From contig OZ024809.1 of NCBI GenBank assembly GCA_964017045.1, forward strand, positions 23,435,618-23,499,617: a DNA stretch of 64,000 bases, read 5' to 3'. Each line of letters opens with the position of its first letter. Within the stretch, counting starts at the first letter, position 1. The translations under genes and the position numbers were made by a program. Below, piece by piece: positions 11,116-23,689 of this stretch. The notes beneath the pieces were generated by a model. The model did no database searches and had not been told where the DNA came from. It was given only the letters and a program-made list of their open reading frames with translations. This DNA comes from Omphiscola glabra (Eukaryota; Mollusca; Gastropoda; Lymnaeidae).

Positions 11116-12352
11116 AGCCGTTCCCCACGAACAAAAGTGAAGTTCTTTGTGGACTTATTTTAAGTTGAAAAAAAGGGTTACTTCTCCAATCGGTGGTCCG
11201 CGGGCCGACATCTGACAATAGTGGCGGCCGACGACAGTCGTCGTTTAGCCAAAGGCGAAACATATATGGAAATAAAGTAATGAAATACCGGCAGTGGCGT
11301 AGGAAGGGAGTTGCGGAGGTGTGATCCATCCTTTGCCGGCACTTTTTTAAATTTATATGGAGGGGCGGCTATTTTGGCAAACTACTTAATTTTTTCAGAG
11401 GCAATGGGGCCGCAAAATTCTTGTGACACTCCGGGTAGCGCTAACGCTAGACTCGCCGAACGATAACGGTCCTTGCTACAGTTCGGATACCATCAGACAG
11501 TTCCTCATACCATCAGACAGCTCATCATACTTAAAATTTTAAGAAGCACCCTTATAAAATTCCGTCTTTTTAATAAATAACGAATGGAAAATCTATTCGA
11601 TTTTCAAATTTTAAATGAAATTTCTTTGGCTCGGTTCTTGGCTTGTACTTTCCACATTTTCTAAAGTGCACTATGTTTCCAAGGGACAGAAATCGAAAGT
11701 CAGTCTTCTGTCGTCTCTACTGAAAAGACAAAAACTTGGATAGATTTGTAACGGCTTTTTCAATGGAACCAATGTCAAGGTTTTTTTTGTTGGTCTTTTT
11801 TGCGTGGGCTCGGCTAATTGGACACCAGGTAGACTTAATTTTTTTTAAAAGTAACAATACCCTTCCCTAAACGTATCTTAAAAAGAAATGGCCCTGATTT
11901 TTTTAAAACTTAAAATTTTTATTTCCTTGAAAAAGAAGAATGTTGTTTCGTTAAATTAGAAAATAATTCTTTCGGCGCAAACTAAAAATTAGATTAAAAA
12001 CTTTGAAAGCAATATGCGACCCTTGACGAATGAACTCAGTTGCGAAAGTCCTTAGTTTATGTACTACCCTGTTTCGTCCGATTGCGTGCCTGCTGATAAA
12101 AGCGTTTACTGAGAGCATCTTTTGACATGAGTCAGTCTCTAAATTTTATTTTAACAACAATTAAGTGTACTTTGCAAAGTCAGTTAACCGTACATATGTT
12201 ATGTTTAAAAATGTTTCACATTATATATGAAAATATGTAATGTTTTATATTGCACTCATTCTACAAGTGCAAGTAAACGTTTGCATGTCCTTTAAAATGT
12301 GTTTGGTTTGTTAAAACGAACAAAGCAAACATCAACATTTAATATAGAAAAC

Positions 12353-13662
12353 TTTATGTTTGACAGTCGATGATTCTATGTTTTAAAGTCGATGAGTCTA
12401 TGTTTGACAGTCGATGATTCTATGTTTGGCAGTCGATGATTCTATGCTTGACAGACGATGATTCTATGTTTGACAGTCGAGGATTCTATGTTTGACAGTC
12501 GATGATTCTATGTTTGACGGTCGATGATTCTATGTTTGACAGTCGATGATTCTATGTTTGACGGTCGATGATTCTATGTTTGACAGTCCATGATTCTATG
12601 TTTGACAGTCGATGATTCTATGTTTGACGGTCGATGATTATATGCTTGACAGTCGATGATTCTATGTTTGACAGTCGATGATTCTATGTTTGACAGTCGA
12701 TGATTCTATGTTTGACAGTCGATGATTCTATGTTTGACAGTCGATGATTCTATGTTTGACGGTCGATGATTCTATGTTTGACAGTCCATGATTCTATTTT
12801 GACAGTCGATGATTCTATGTTTGACGGTCGATGATTCTATGTTTGACAGTCGAGGATTCTATGTTTGACAGTCGATGAGTCTATGTTTGACAGTCGATGA
12901 TTCTATGTTTGACAGTCGATGATTCTATGTTTGACGGTCGATGATTCTATGTTTGACAGTCGATGATTCTATGTATGACAGTCGATGATTCTATGTTTGA
13001 CGGTCGATGATTCTATGTTTGACAGTCGATGATTCTATGTTTGACAGTCGATGATTCTATGTTTGACAGTCGATGAGTCTATGCTTGACAGTCGATGATT
13101 CTATGTTTGACGGTCGATGATTATATGTTTGACAGTCGATGATTCTATGTTTGACAGTCGATGATTCTATGTTTGACAGTCGATGATTCTATGTTTGACA
13201 GTCGATGATTCTATGTTTGACACTCGATGATTCTATGTTTGACGGTCAATGATTCTATGTTTGACAGTCGATGATTCTATGTTTGACAGTCGATGATTCT
13301 ATGTTTGACGGTCGATGAGTCTATGTTTGACAGTCGATGATTCTATCTTTGGCAGTCGATGATTATATGTTTGACAGTCGATGATTCTATGTTTGACAGT
13401 CGAGGATTCTATGTTTGACAGTCGAGGATTCTATGTTTGACAGTCGAGGATTCTATGTTTGACAGTCGATGATTCTATGTTTGACAGTCGATGATTCTAT
13501 GCTTGACAGTCGATGATTCTATGTTTGACAGTCGATGATTCTCTGTTTGACAGTCGATGATTCTATGTTTGACCGTCGATGATTCTGTATTTTACAGTCG
13601 ATGATTCTATATTTGACAGTCGATGATTCTATGTTTGACAGTCGATGATTCTATGTTTGAAA
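12353..13662. repeat. 22-bp minisatellite, about 59 copies
   Basis: The unit is GATTCTATGTTTGACAGTCG plus AT. Variants (TTTGACGGTCG, GCTTGACAG, CGAGGATT, GATGAGTCT) are scattered and partly periodic, indicating local re-duplication of blocks. There are no spacers and no dyad, so it is not a CRISPR. Confidence 0.95.
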
Positions 13663-13726
13663 GGGAACTGTTTTCTACAATTAGATATTCTTATACTAAA
13701 CAAGTAAATATTTATTTGTTAAGTGA

Positions 13727-13975
13727 AGGTGATGGGCTTCAAACCTCTGGGTGATGGGCTTCAAATGTCAGGGGGATGGGCTTCCAATTTCAGAGTGATA
13801 GGCTTTGAATGTAATGGTAATGGGCTTCGAAAATCAGAATGATGGGCTTCGAATGTCAGGGTGAGGGGCTTCGAACATCAGAATGATATGCTTCAAATGT
13901 CAAGGTTATGGTCTCGGAATGTCAGTGTGATGGGTATCGAATGTCAGGGTTATGGCTTTGCAATGTCACATTCCA
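13727..13975. repeat. Second 22-bp array, unrelated unit
   Basis: About 11 degenerate copies built on GATGGGCTTCGAATGTCAGG plus GT. Same period as the array 65 bases to its left but a different sequence. Confidence 0.85.
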
Positions 13976-14849
13976 GTGACGTATCTAAAGTACCCTGAAA
14001 AACTGTGATTCAACAAACATGGTTTCAAAACGGTTCTCACTTATTTGATAATATTTGAGCTTAAATTTTATAAAATTATTCATGAGTTGACGAATGGATG
14101 TCATGTTTTTAAAGTACATTTTCTAGCTTGAAATGATTGATTAATAAGCACTTCTGTGACAAGATTCTATGGGAATTTTGTTGGTTTATGTCCTTCAAAT
14201 TTTTTTTTTTGAATTGACATCGTTCTTGCTCTTGTCAACTCAGATTAACCCAGCATTAAAACTGCATGTGTGTGTAGTTGTGTTGTGTAAACTACACACA
14301 TATTTAGCTGCACGCGTTCACACTTGCTCCATAATGTAGAACACCCCACCAGCTGATGATGACCTGGAATTGTTACATAACGCATGGAAGAAGCCTGATG
14401 GTACCGAGGTTGTCTCCTTTCATGGTCGGCAGCAGACGTGGAGGGCGGTGTCCGAGTTTGTGTCAATGTTTGAGTTCATGTGAATGCGGACTTATTAACT
14501 GGGTAGCTGAGTGCCTGGTCTGAGAGGATGGTGAAGGGGTGTGTGGGGGAGGGATGGAGCTGGTCATTTACTGGTGGCAGCGATGTGGGACGAGTACAGT
14601 GAGGTTTTCTTAAGTAGGTCTTTACTGATGGCTGAAATCTTTAAATGTTGGTCATAGTTCTTAGTTTTAATAAGTAGTCATTGCTGTTGGTATCGAGAAT
14701 TTGTATCTAGGGGAATGCTAATCATGGGAGTCAAAGAAGCTAGATCAGTAGCTGAAAATTATATGAAATTAAAGAACTCTTAAAGATAAACGTGCTCGTA
14801 TAATTCCTTTATAAAATGTAATATCGAACAATGAGGGGGAAGAAAGGGG

Positions 14850-15285
14850 TGAAAAAACATGCATACAGTAAAGCACTTTATAAGAATACGAATTAGTGAT
14901 GTCCCCCCTCTCGTGGCTTTCAACCGCAGATTATATTCACACCCCTGAACTATATTAATAGAATAATGACCCTACGGGTTTCACACCGCAGATTTATTTC
15001 ATGAACTGTTTTAGAAAAACAAAAGATATATTACGCACCAAACGCACATGCTACTTTAAAAAAAAACAAATATCTCTTTTAGCGATATTTTCGGGATTTG
15101 TATTTCGAGAAATCATATTTTCTTTATCGTCCCTTTGAAAGACAGTAACAACTGAGATTTGGGGTATGAAAAAAAAGGGAAGGGGGGGAGAGTATCTAAA
15201 TATTTGAGAAAATGTGTTGTCATCGTTAATAAGTTTCAGCTCTATAGGTTGCCGGGACGTGAATCAATTAGCCGTTTGAAGATTT
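14850..15285 (+). repeat. Dispersed repeat, copy 2
   Basis: Diverged partner of 10,690-11,115, in the same orientation; landmarks AAAGCACTTTAT, CACCCCTGAACTATATT and AATGTGTTGTCATCG occur in the same order. Confidence 0.6.
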
Positions 15286-15539
15286 AGCCAGAAAGCCATG
15301 AAAAAATGCAAAGTTAATATAAAGTTTTAACAGGGGAAATTAAGATTTCTCAAAATCAGATGACGATGCATACAATGTGGACTGCGCACGTGTGGGTGTA
15401 TACTAAGCCCTATGTCTATTGGAAGGAATGATCTCCACGTCTACAGTAACGCGAACACTTTACCAAGAATTTGAGTTTCATACATATATATATAACTAAA
15501 TGCCACGGCGGTTTTTCATTTTTTTATGGTGAGATTTCA

Positions 15540-15695
15540 CAGCTTCAGCAAGCGTCCGTTTAAGATGCGACATCCCCAGCTAACGTCTGTCCAAGATGCG
15601 ACATCCCCAGCTAACGTCTGTCCAAGATGCGACATCCCCAGCTAACGTCTGTCCAAGATGCGACATCCCCAGCAAGCGTCCGTTCAAAGGCCCGA
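15540..15695. repeat. 31-bp minisatellite
   Basis: About 4.5 copies; key stretch AAGATGCGACATCCCCAGCT then AACGTCTGTCC. The outer copies carry the variant AGCAAGCGTCCGTT at both ends. Confidence 0.9.
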
Positions 15696-16184
15696 CTGTA
15701 TATCTTTTTTTCAGATGAATGCTTTACCAGACCGGAATGTTAGTCAACACAATTAGCTGTCTAGACGTTCTGAATTTTAGGGTTCTAGAGCGTCCATAAT
15801 TCTCACAGCTACTGGTAATGTAAGCCGATTCCTTTGCTATGGGTTGTCAGATCAACAACTCTATGTGATCTATCTTGGCAATGTGGTCAACAAAATGATC
15901 ACCCCAACTCTATCTCATTTTTTTAAAGGAATGCCTAGTGTTACATGAATGTTTAATATTGAAAACTATATATCTTATAGTAAACATGATGAAAGATAAA
16001 ACATTCATACAATCAGAAGAGCTGTATTTACAATCCTAGAGCCGACATGATACTGAACAATTCTCAAATTAATAATATTTTGATATGATTGTGTTTCACT
16101 GGATAATTTAATTATCTACACCAGAACAGAAGTAAACCCTAGATGTAGGTCGACCTGAATGAGAGCATCAAGGTAGAACAAAAG

Positions 16185-16565
16185 AAAAGTGGGACAACAG
16201 AAGGAAAAGCGGGACAATAGAAAAGTGAGTCCATACAAAAGTGGGTCCATAGAAAATTGGGACAAAATAAAAATGGGACAACAGACTGTAAGCTTGAAAC
16301 AGAAAGAGGTACATCTCCAATGACAATAGACAATTTATACAACAAAAAAATAGGGGGCGGGCGGGACAACAAAAAGTAGGACAACAGAAAAGTGGGGGAA
16401 ATATAAAAGTAGGACAAAAGAAAAGTGGGACAATAAAAGGTAGGACAACTGAAAAGGGGGACAACATAAATTGAGCGGAGATACAACATAAATTGAGAGG
16501 AGATACAACATAAATTGAGCGCAGATACAACATAAATAGAGCGGAGATACAACATAAATGCTGGA
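16185..16565. repeat. Purine-rich degenerate repeat ending in a 22-bp array
   Basis: 16,185-16,460 is an irregular repeat of GGGACAACAGAAAAGTG-like units. 16,465-16,565 is five copies of a 22-bp unit containing GAGATACAACATAAATTGAG. The two overlapping minus-strand frames of 145 and 156 codons here (LYLRSIYVV repeats) are repeat artefacts. Confidence 0.85.
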
Positions 16566-16604
16566 CTAAAGAACATTTGGACGAAATGCTACTGGCTGAT
16601 ATTG

Positions 16605-18748
16605 CAAAGCACAATGTCTCAAATGTTAACCAAAGCACAATGTCTCAAATGTTAACCAAAGCACAATGTCTTACATGTTAACCAAAGCACAATGTCTTAC
16701 ATGTTAACCAAAGCACAATGTCTTACATGTTAACCAACGCACAATGTCTTACATGTTAACCAAAGCACAATGTCTCACATGTTAACCAACGCACAATGTC
16801 TTACATGTTAACCAAAGCACAATGTCTCACATGTTAACCAACGCACAATGTCTTACATGTTAACCAACGCACAATGTCTTACATGTTAACCAAAGCACAA
16901 TCTCTCTCATTTTAACCAAGCAAAATGTCTCAAATGTTAACAAAAGCACAATGTCTTACATGTTAACCAAAGCACAATGTCTTACATGTTAAACAAAGCA
17001 CAATCTCTCTCATTTTAACCAAGCACAATGTCTCAAATGTTAACCAAAGCATAATCTCTCTCATTTTAACCATGCACAATGTCTCAAATGTTAACCAAAG
17101 TACAATGTCTCACATGTTAACCAAAGTACAATGTCTCACATGTTAACCAAAGCACAATCTCTCTCATTTTAACCAAGCACAATGTCTCACATGTTAACCA
17201 AACACAATGTCTCACATGTTAACCAAAGTACAATGTCTCACATGTTAACCAAAGCACAATCTCTCTCATTTTAACCAAGCACAATGTCTCACATGTTAAC
17301 CAAAGTACAATGTCTCATATGTTAACCAAAGCACAATCTCTCTCATTTTAACCAAGCACAATGTCTCACATGTTAACCAAACACAATGTCTCATATGTTA
17401 ACCAAAGTACAATGTCTCACATGTTAACCAAAGCACAATCTCTCTCATTTTAACCAAGCACAATGTCTCACATGTTAACCAAAGTACAATGTCTCATATG
17501 TTAACCAAAGCACACTCTCTCTCATTTTAACAAATCACAATGTCTCACATGTTAACCAAACACAATGTCTCACATGTTAACCAAAGTACAATGTCTCATA
17601 TGTTAACCAAAGCACAATCTCTCTCATTTTAACCAAGCACAATGTCTCACATGTTAACCAAAGTACAATGTCTCATATGTTAACAAAAGCACAATCTCTC
17701 TCATTTTAACCAAGCACAATGTCTCACATTTTAACCAAGCACAATATCTCACATGTTAAGCAAAGCACAATCTCTCTCATTTTAACCAAGCACAATATCT
17801 CACATGTTAAGCAAAGTACAATGTCTCACATGTTAAGCAAAGTACAATGTCTCATATGTTAACCAAAGCACAATGTCTCACATGTTAACCAAAGCACAAT
17901 GTGTCACATGTTAACCAAAGCACAATGTCTCACATGTTAACCAAAGCACAATCTCTCTCATTTTAACCAAGCACAATGTCTCACATGTTAACCAAAGCAC
18001 AATCTCTCTCATTTTAACCAAGCACAATGTCTCACATGTTAACCAAAGCACAATGTCTCACATGTTAACCAAAGCACAATCTCTCTCATTTTAACCAAAG
18101 CACAATGTCTCAAATGTTAACCAAAGCACAATGTCTCACATGTTAACCAAAGTACAATGTCTCACATGTTAACCAAAGCACAATCTCTCTCATTTTAACC
18201 AAGCACAATGTCTCATATGTTAACCAAACACAATGTCTCACATGTTAACCAAAGTACAATGTCTCACATGTTAACCAAAGCACAATGTCTTACATGTTAA
18301 CCAAACACAATGTCTCACATGTTAACCAAAGCACAATCTCTCTCATTTTAACCAAGCACAATATCTCACATGTTAAGCAAAGTACAATGTCTCACATGTT
18401 AAGCAAAGTACAATGTCTCATATGTTAACCAAAGCACAATGTCTCACATGTTAACCAAAGCACAATGTGTCACATGTTAACCAAAGCACAATGTCTCACA
18501 TGTTAACCAAAGCACAATCTCTCTCATTTTAACCAAGCACAATGTCTCACATGTTAACCAAAGCGCAATGTCTCACATGTTAACCAAAGCACAATCTCTC
18601 TCATTTTAACCAAGCACAATGTCTCAAATGTTAACCAAAGCACAATGTCTTACATGTTAACCAAAGCACAATGTCTTACATGTTAACCAAAGCACAATCT
18701 CTCTCATTTTAACCAAGCACAATCTCTCACATGTTAAGCAAAGTACGA
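16605..18748. repeat. 26-bp minisatellite, about 82 copies
   Basis: The unit is based on AAAGCACAATGTCTCACATG then TTAACC. A second monomer type, GCACAATCTCTCTCATTTTA then ACCAA (one base shorter in places), recurs every few units. Together they form a higher-order pattern whose blocks repeat at, for example, 17,100-17,700 and 17,800-18,100 / 18,350-18,550. Confidence 0.95.
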
Positions 18749-18819
18749 TATTAACCCAAATTCCTCAAACTTGCATCGCTCCAAGCGACAAAAAAGTTAA
18801 ACCAGAGCGTCGGGACTCT

Positions 18820-19886
18820 TTTTAGCTCCAATCCCTATGTATTCCTATCTAATCATCTCAAAATGTTCCTATATTTAGCTCCAATCCCTATGTATTCCTA
18901 TCTAATCATGTCAAAATGTTCCAATATTTACCTCCAATCCCTATGTCTTCCTATCTAATCATTTCAAAATGTTCCTATATTTAGCTCCAATCCCTATGTA
19001 TTCCTATCTAATCATGTCAAAATGTTCCTATATTTACCTCCAATCCCTATGTCTTCCTATCTAATCATCTCAAAATGTTCCTATATTTAGCTCCAATCCC
19101 TATGTATTCCTATCTAATCATGTCAAAATGTTCCTATATTTACCTCCAATCCCTATGTCTTCCTATCTAATCATGTCAAAATGTTCCTATATTTAGCTCC
19201 AATCCCTATGTATTCCTATCTAATCATGTCAAAATGTTCCTATATTTACCTCCAATCCCTATGTCTTCCTATCTAATCATGTCAAAATGTTCCTATATTT
19301 AGCTCCAATCCCTATGTATTCCTATCTAATCATGTCAAAATGTTCCAATATTTACCTCCAATCCCTATGTCTTCCTATCTAATCATTTCAAAATGTTCCT
19401 ATATTTAGCTCCAATCCCTATGTATTCCTATCTAATCATGTCAAAATGTTCCTATATTTACCTCCAATCCCTATGTCTTCCTATCTAATCATCTCAAAAT
19501 GTTCCTATATTTAGCTCCAATCCCTATGTATTCCTATCTAATCATGTCAAAATGTTCTTATATTTACCTCCAATCCCTATGTCTTCCTATCTAATCATGT
19601 CAAAATGTTCCTATATTTAGCTCCAATCCCTATGTATTCCTATCTAATCATGTCAAAATGTTCCTATATTTACCTCCAATCCCTATGTCTTCCTATCTAA
19701 TCATGTCAAAATGTTCCTATATTTAGCTCCAATCCCTATGTATTCCTATCTAATCATGTCAAAATGTTCCTATATTTACCTCCAATCCCTATGTCTTCCT
19801 ATCTAATCATCTCAAAATGTTCCTATATTTAGCTCCAATCCCTATGTATTCCTATCTAATCATGTCAAAATGTTCCTATATTGTCT
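18820..19886. repeat. 53-bp minisatellite with strict A/B alternation
   Basis: Twenty copies of a 53-bp unit. A units read TTTAGCTCCAATCCCTATGT then ATTCC; B units read TTTACCTCCAATCCCTATGT then CTTCC. Apart from the first two copies, which are both A, they alternate, giving a 106-bp dimer. A rarer mark (CCAATATTTA followed by ATTTCAAAATG) recurs exactly 424 bp apart (18,921 and 19,345), so four dimers form a larger unit. Confidence 0.95.
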
Positions 19887-20159
19887 CTAATCAAATCTTT
19901 CTAAAAACCTTATTCCAGTTAGGTCAAATAACAGAGTAAAGGAATAACATATTTGCAGTATGACAGTCAGAAAGCTACTCCTAATAGCGGCTAAGAACAA
20001 GCACACTAGTATTTTTAAATATTCAAGACGAGGACCAGCCAACATGTGTGGTTACGCCACAGGTTGGGGACATGTGAATGTTGACTTACATTGGAGTTGT
20101 TGGAATTACTTCCAAAGCCTTTTTTCTGTGGTAAGGGAAAGAAATTTGGGCATTATAAC

Positions 20160-20262
20160 TGATGGCAATAAATCAAGGCTGCATAGCAGGACTACATAAC
20201 AGGGCTACATAACAGCTAGGGCTACATAACAGAGCTACGTAGAAGGGCTACATAGCAATATT
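20160..20262. repeat. Short degenerate repeat
   Basis: About six copies of GGGCTACATAACAG variants, 13-18 bp apart. Confidence 0.75.
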
Positions 20263-20379
20263 TAAGCACTTTTGGTCACGGTTGAATTGATAATCAGATT
20301 TTTTAAAAATAAAATATATCGTGAAATTTTAAAAACATTTTTCCTATTATAAGTAAAATATAAAGTTGCTGAAATAATG

Positions 20380-20570
20380 ATTCAATGTATATGCACATAG
20401 GTAGTGTATATGTTTCTCTTAACTCGTATGTGTATATGTATACATATCTATCTACTCGCCTGTATATAACGCCTATTTCTATACAAATCTTTCTATTCGA
20501 ATGTGTGAAACACATATTTGTATACATATATATCTACTCGTATGTGTATAACACATTTTTATATGCATCA
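20380..20570. repeat. Degenerate repeat of about 60 bp
   Basis: Three diverged copies sharing TATGTATACATAT, ATCTACTCG and TATGTGTATA elements. Confidence 0.6.
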
Positions 20571-21309
20571 TATGTGACAAGAGTTCAAGTTGTTTACCCT
20601 TCAAATGAATATTTTGGGATTCTGTTAAAGTACTTATCTATGGCCAATGTTTATATTTAAAAACATTCTATTTTCGTGCTAATACATTAAAAAGACTTGT
20701 TTTAAAACGGAATGGCTCTTCACTTATTCTTTATTATGGGTACTCTAAAAACAAGGAACCTGATCTACATCATGCACCATTATTTCATTTCTTTCACAGC
20801 AACTTGTGGAATTCTATTTTCCTATTCCAGCTTTATTAACTTGATTTAATTTCAATGTCTACGCAACGTTTCTATGAGCTTAGTGTATTCTTTTCTTTTC
20901 GTCTGATTTCTTCTATACGTGTTCGATTCGAGGATTAAGGTTTTTGGCCTATGTTTCAAATGTTTTGTTTTATTTTTATTTTCTCAGGCTTTCCGTACAA
21001 TGTTCTTCATATTTGCCAGATATACGTGTTAGTTTAGGGCTAGGATAGGGATACATATTTTGTCTCGTTTGATTTAGGTTTTGCTTCGTGTCTAATGCTC
21101 CTGGGTCGCCCACTGCATGAAGAAATCCATTATAATCTTCAGCCAAATTATTATGTCTGTGCACATGTAAGTTTGTTGAAGTATGTGCACATGTGAGTAA
21201 GTTTATTGTAGTATGTATTTTGATTGTTCGTCTGCCTGATTTGATTGCACGGATTTATCATTAGCTAACCAGGATTGCAAAATGTATCAATAAATTTGTC
21301 AATGAGAGT

Positions 21310-21446
21310 GAGGTCGTAAAAAATGGATCGACGATGTAGAAGATGACTCACACCCGCTGGTGGTCCGAGCGTGGAGGCGGCAAGCCGTGGATCGTTCCAA
21401 ATGGAAGGATGTGGTAGAGCAGATCAGGGCCCTACATGGGCTGTAG
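21310..21446 (+). mobile_element. Non-LTR retrotransposon C-terminal fragment
   Basis: The plus strand reads KKWIDDVEDDSHPLVVRAWR then RQAVDRSKWKDVVEQIRALH and GL-stop. The W.DDV..D, R.W...A.DR..W..VV...R.LHGL pattern is the C-terminal end of LINE ORF2 proteins (RTE-like/CR1-like families). Only about 45 codons remain, intact to the stop. No reverse transcriptase lies nearby. Confidence 0.7.
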
Positions 21447-21849
21447 TGCCACTGATGATGGTCTTAAATTGTACACATTTTCCTCTTCTTAACTTAAATA
21501 TCTCTTTTGAATTATAATATTAGGCTCCACTAAAAAGCCTGACTTGGAGCTTCACTTCCATACATTAATTTATTTTTAGCTTGAAATGTAAGCTGCTTAC
21601 CCATCAATCACCGATTACGCCTTAAATAACAACGTTTCTCAAAGCATTTATGTTTCTGAGCATGTAGGTCTCAATGAAATCAGTAACGAAACTGAAAGGA
21701 AATTTGTGTAACCTACAGTCTATCAAAGTTTTAGAACCGTTAGCGCTTCTTGAGGGTGGGATCTATTATAGACATCACAGGTTTTGACAGAAGTTGAGAT
21801 TTCAACCCTCTTCCCCCCCCCACACTTCTTTCACCCAGCACTTACAATA

Positions 21850-22945
21850 CGCTTACAATTGTCAAATGGCCATCGCAAATTGTCCATATCGTCATTGCTT
21901 TTGTACAAATCGTCATCACTTTTGTCGAAATGGTCATAACTTTTGACCAAATCATCATTGCTAGTGTCCAAATGGTCATCGATATTGTGCGATTGGTCAT
22001 TGCTTTTGTCCGAATGGTCATCACTATTGTACAAATGATCATCGCTATTGTCAAAATGGTCATCGCTATTGTTCAAATGGTCATGACTATTGTTCAAATG
22101 GTCATCACTATTGTCCACATGATCATCGTTATTGTCAAAATGGTCATCTCTTTTGTTCAAATTGTCATCACTATTGTCCAAATGGTCATCGCTATTGTCC
22201 AAATGGTCATTGCAATTGTCCAAAGCATCATCGGTATTGTCCAAATGGTCATTGCAATTGTCCCAAGCATCATCGGTATAGTCCAAATCGTCATTGCAAT
22301 TGTCCAAAGCATCATCGGTATTGTCCAAATGGTCATTGCAATTGTCCAAAGCATCATCGGTATTGTCCAAATGGTCATTGCAATTGTCCAAATCATCATC
22401 GGTATTGTCCAAATGGTCATTGTTATTGTCCAAATCATCATCGGTATTGTCCAAATGGTCATTGCAATTGTCCAAGCATCATCGGTATTGTCCAAATCGT
22501 CATTGTTATTGTCCAAAGCATCATCGGTATTGTCCAAATGGTCATTGCAATTGTCCAAAGCATCATCGGTATTGTCCAAATGGTCATTGCAATTGTCCAA
22601 ATCATCATCAGTATTGTCCAAATGGTCATTGCAATTGTCCAAATCATCATCGGTATTGTCCAAATGGTCATTGTTATTGTCCAAATCATCATCGGTATTG
22701 TCCAAATGGTCATTGCAATTGTCCAAAGCATCATCGGTATAGTCCAAATGGTCATTCTAATTGTCCGAATTGTCATCGAAATCGTCCAAATAGTCATCGC
22801 TATTGTCCGAATTTATTGCTGTTGTCCAAATGGTCATTGCTATTGTCCAAATGGTCATCGCTATTCCAAATGGTCATCCCTATTGTTAAAATTGTCATCC
22901 AATTTGTCTGAATGGTCACAGCTATTGTCCAAATAATCATCGCCT
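21850..22945. repeat. 21-bp minisatellite with 42-bp dimers
   Basis: About 52 copies of 21 bp: TTGTCCAAATGGTCATTGCA alternating with TTGTCCAAAGCATCATCGGT over the central part. Since 21 is divisible by three, it is open in several frames: 270 codons on plus (IVQMVIA heptads) and 214 on minus (DHLDNTD heptads). Neither has a start context, a domain or flanking coding sequence. I treat them as artefacts. Confidence 0.93.
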
Positions 22946-23571
22946 AATTCACTCAATTTTCTTTGTATAACTCACATCTTTTAAAACAATATTTTTTTTT
23001 CAAATAGCGGATACTGGTTCAAGGCATGTAATGGACATGCTTAGATCAAGAAATAAAGAGGCTTAGGGTAACAAAAACAAGACAATTAAACTGACGTTTC
23101 TAATGAACGCCTCTCTTCATTTTATTATTGGCAATTTCCTGCCCAGCAACTGTCTCTATTTTATTTTGTTTTCATTTGATTGTGTTATGTTTTGTTACGA
23201 AGTAAGGCATTCCGATGGTATGAATAATTTGTTTTCTTGTTTTGTTATACAAGCTTCAACATATTTGGCTCTCAATATTTCTTTAAAAACATTAAAAACA
23301 TTGTATCGGGAAGAGATAAAAATAGATGATGGGTAGGGCGAGACGCGCCTTAAGCATCTTGCGCAATGGGTAGAGCGCAAAGCGTAAAAAGGGTAATTCA
23401 CTATGGGTAGAGCGCAATGCACTCAACTCGCCCCACCCAGTAACTTTGTTTAAAAAAATCTTTGAAAATTATAATAATTAAAAAGACATTTTTCGGGCCG
23501 TCCCAACGTAAGGTGGTGACGGTTTTAATTCCCTGTCTTAACATAACCATGTCAATACTGGAGTTACTTAC

Positions 23572-23677
23572 CCTAGATCCTTTGCCCATGTCTTTCCTCA
23601 TTACAAACACCAGGTCCTCGGCACTAAGAATAACTTTATTGGGTCCCTTGGTCATTTCCTTGTTGACCCAGTAGCGC
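23572..23677 (-). CDS. Receptor guanylate cyclase, cytoplasmic juxtamembrane exon
   Basis: A 106-base exon with acceptor ATTTCAG and donor AGG|GTAAGT, entered with two bases carried over from the transmembrane exon and left in phase 0. The joined peptide is R|RYWVNKEMTKGPNKVILSA, EDLVFVMRKD and MGKGSR. It matches the basic stop-transfer sequence and the short pre-kinase segment of receptor guanylate cyclases (R.Y.xE.EL...W.V...D pattern). It is separated from its neighbours by very large introns, 27.5 kb upstream and 13.3 kb downstream. A 2.1 kb array of 26-bp repeats begins about 13 bases beyond its acceptor, so the whole region where a branch point is expected lies in repeat DNA. Confidence 0.9.
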
Positions 23678-23689
23678 CTGAAATCGTAT

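Larger units (their letters stand above)
10266..23571. other. 13.3-kb intron dominated by minisatellites
   Basis: Listed arrays occupy a little under half of it. Spacers are AT-rich; one contains a LINE C-terminal fragment (21,310-21,446) and two diverged copies of a dispersed repeat (10,690 and 14,850). A single hAT-like end CAGTGGCGTAGGAAGG is at about 11,293. No exon is predicted between the splice-compatible neighbours. Confidence 0.8.

Noticed and set aside
16139..16638. Minus frames of 145 and 156 codons rich in Phe/Leu/Cys that look membrane-like.
   Set aside because: Pyrimidine-rich complement of a degenerate purine repeat; two overlapping frames are equally open.
12353..18748. Long regular arrays that might look like CRISPR.
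   Set aside because: Units are contiguous with no unique spacers, no cas genes, and the DNA is eukaryotic.
21930..22742. 270-codon plus-strand frame.
   Set aside because: Created by the 21-bp period; no start context, no domain, no codon structure beyond the repeat.
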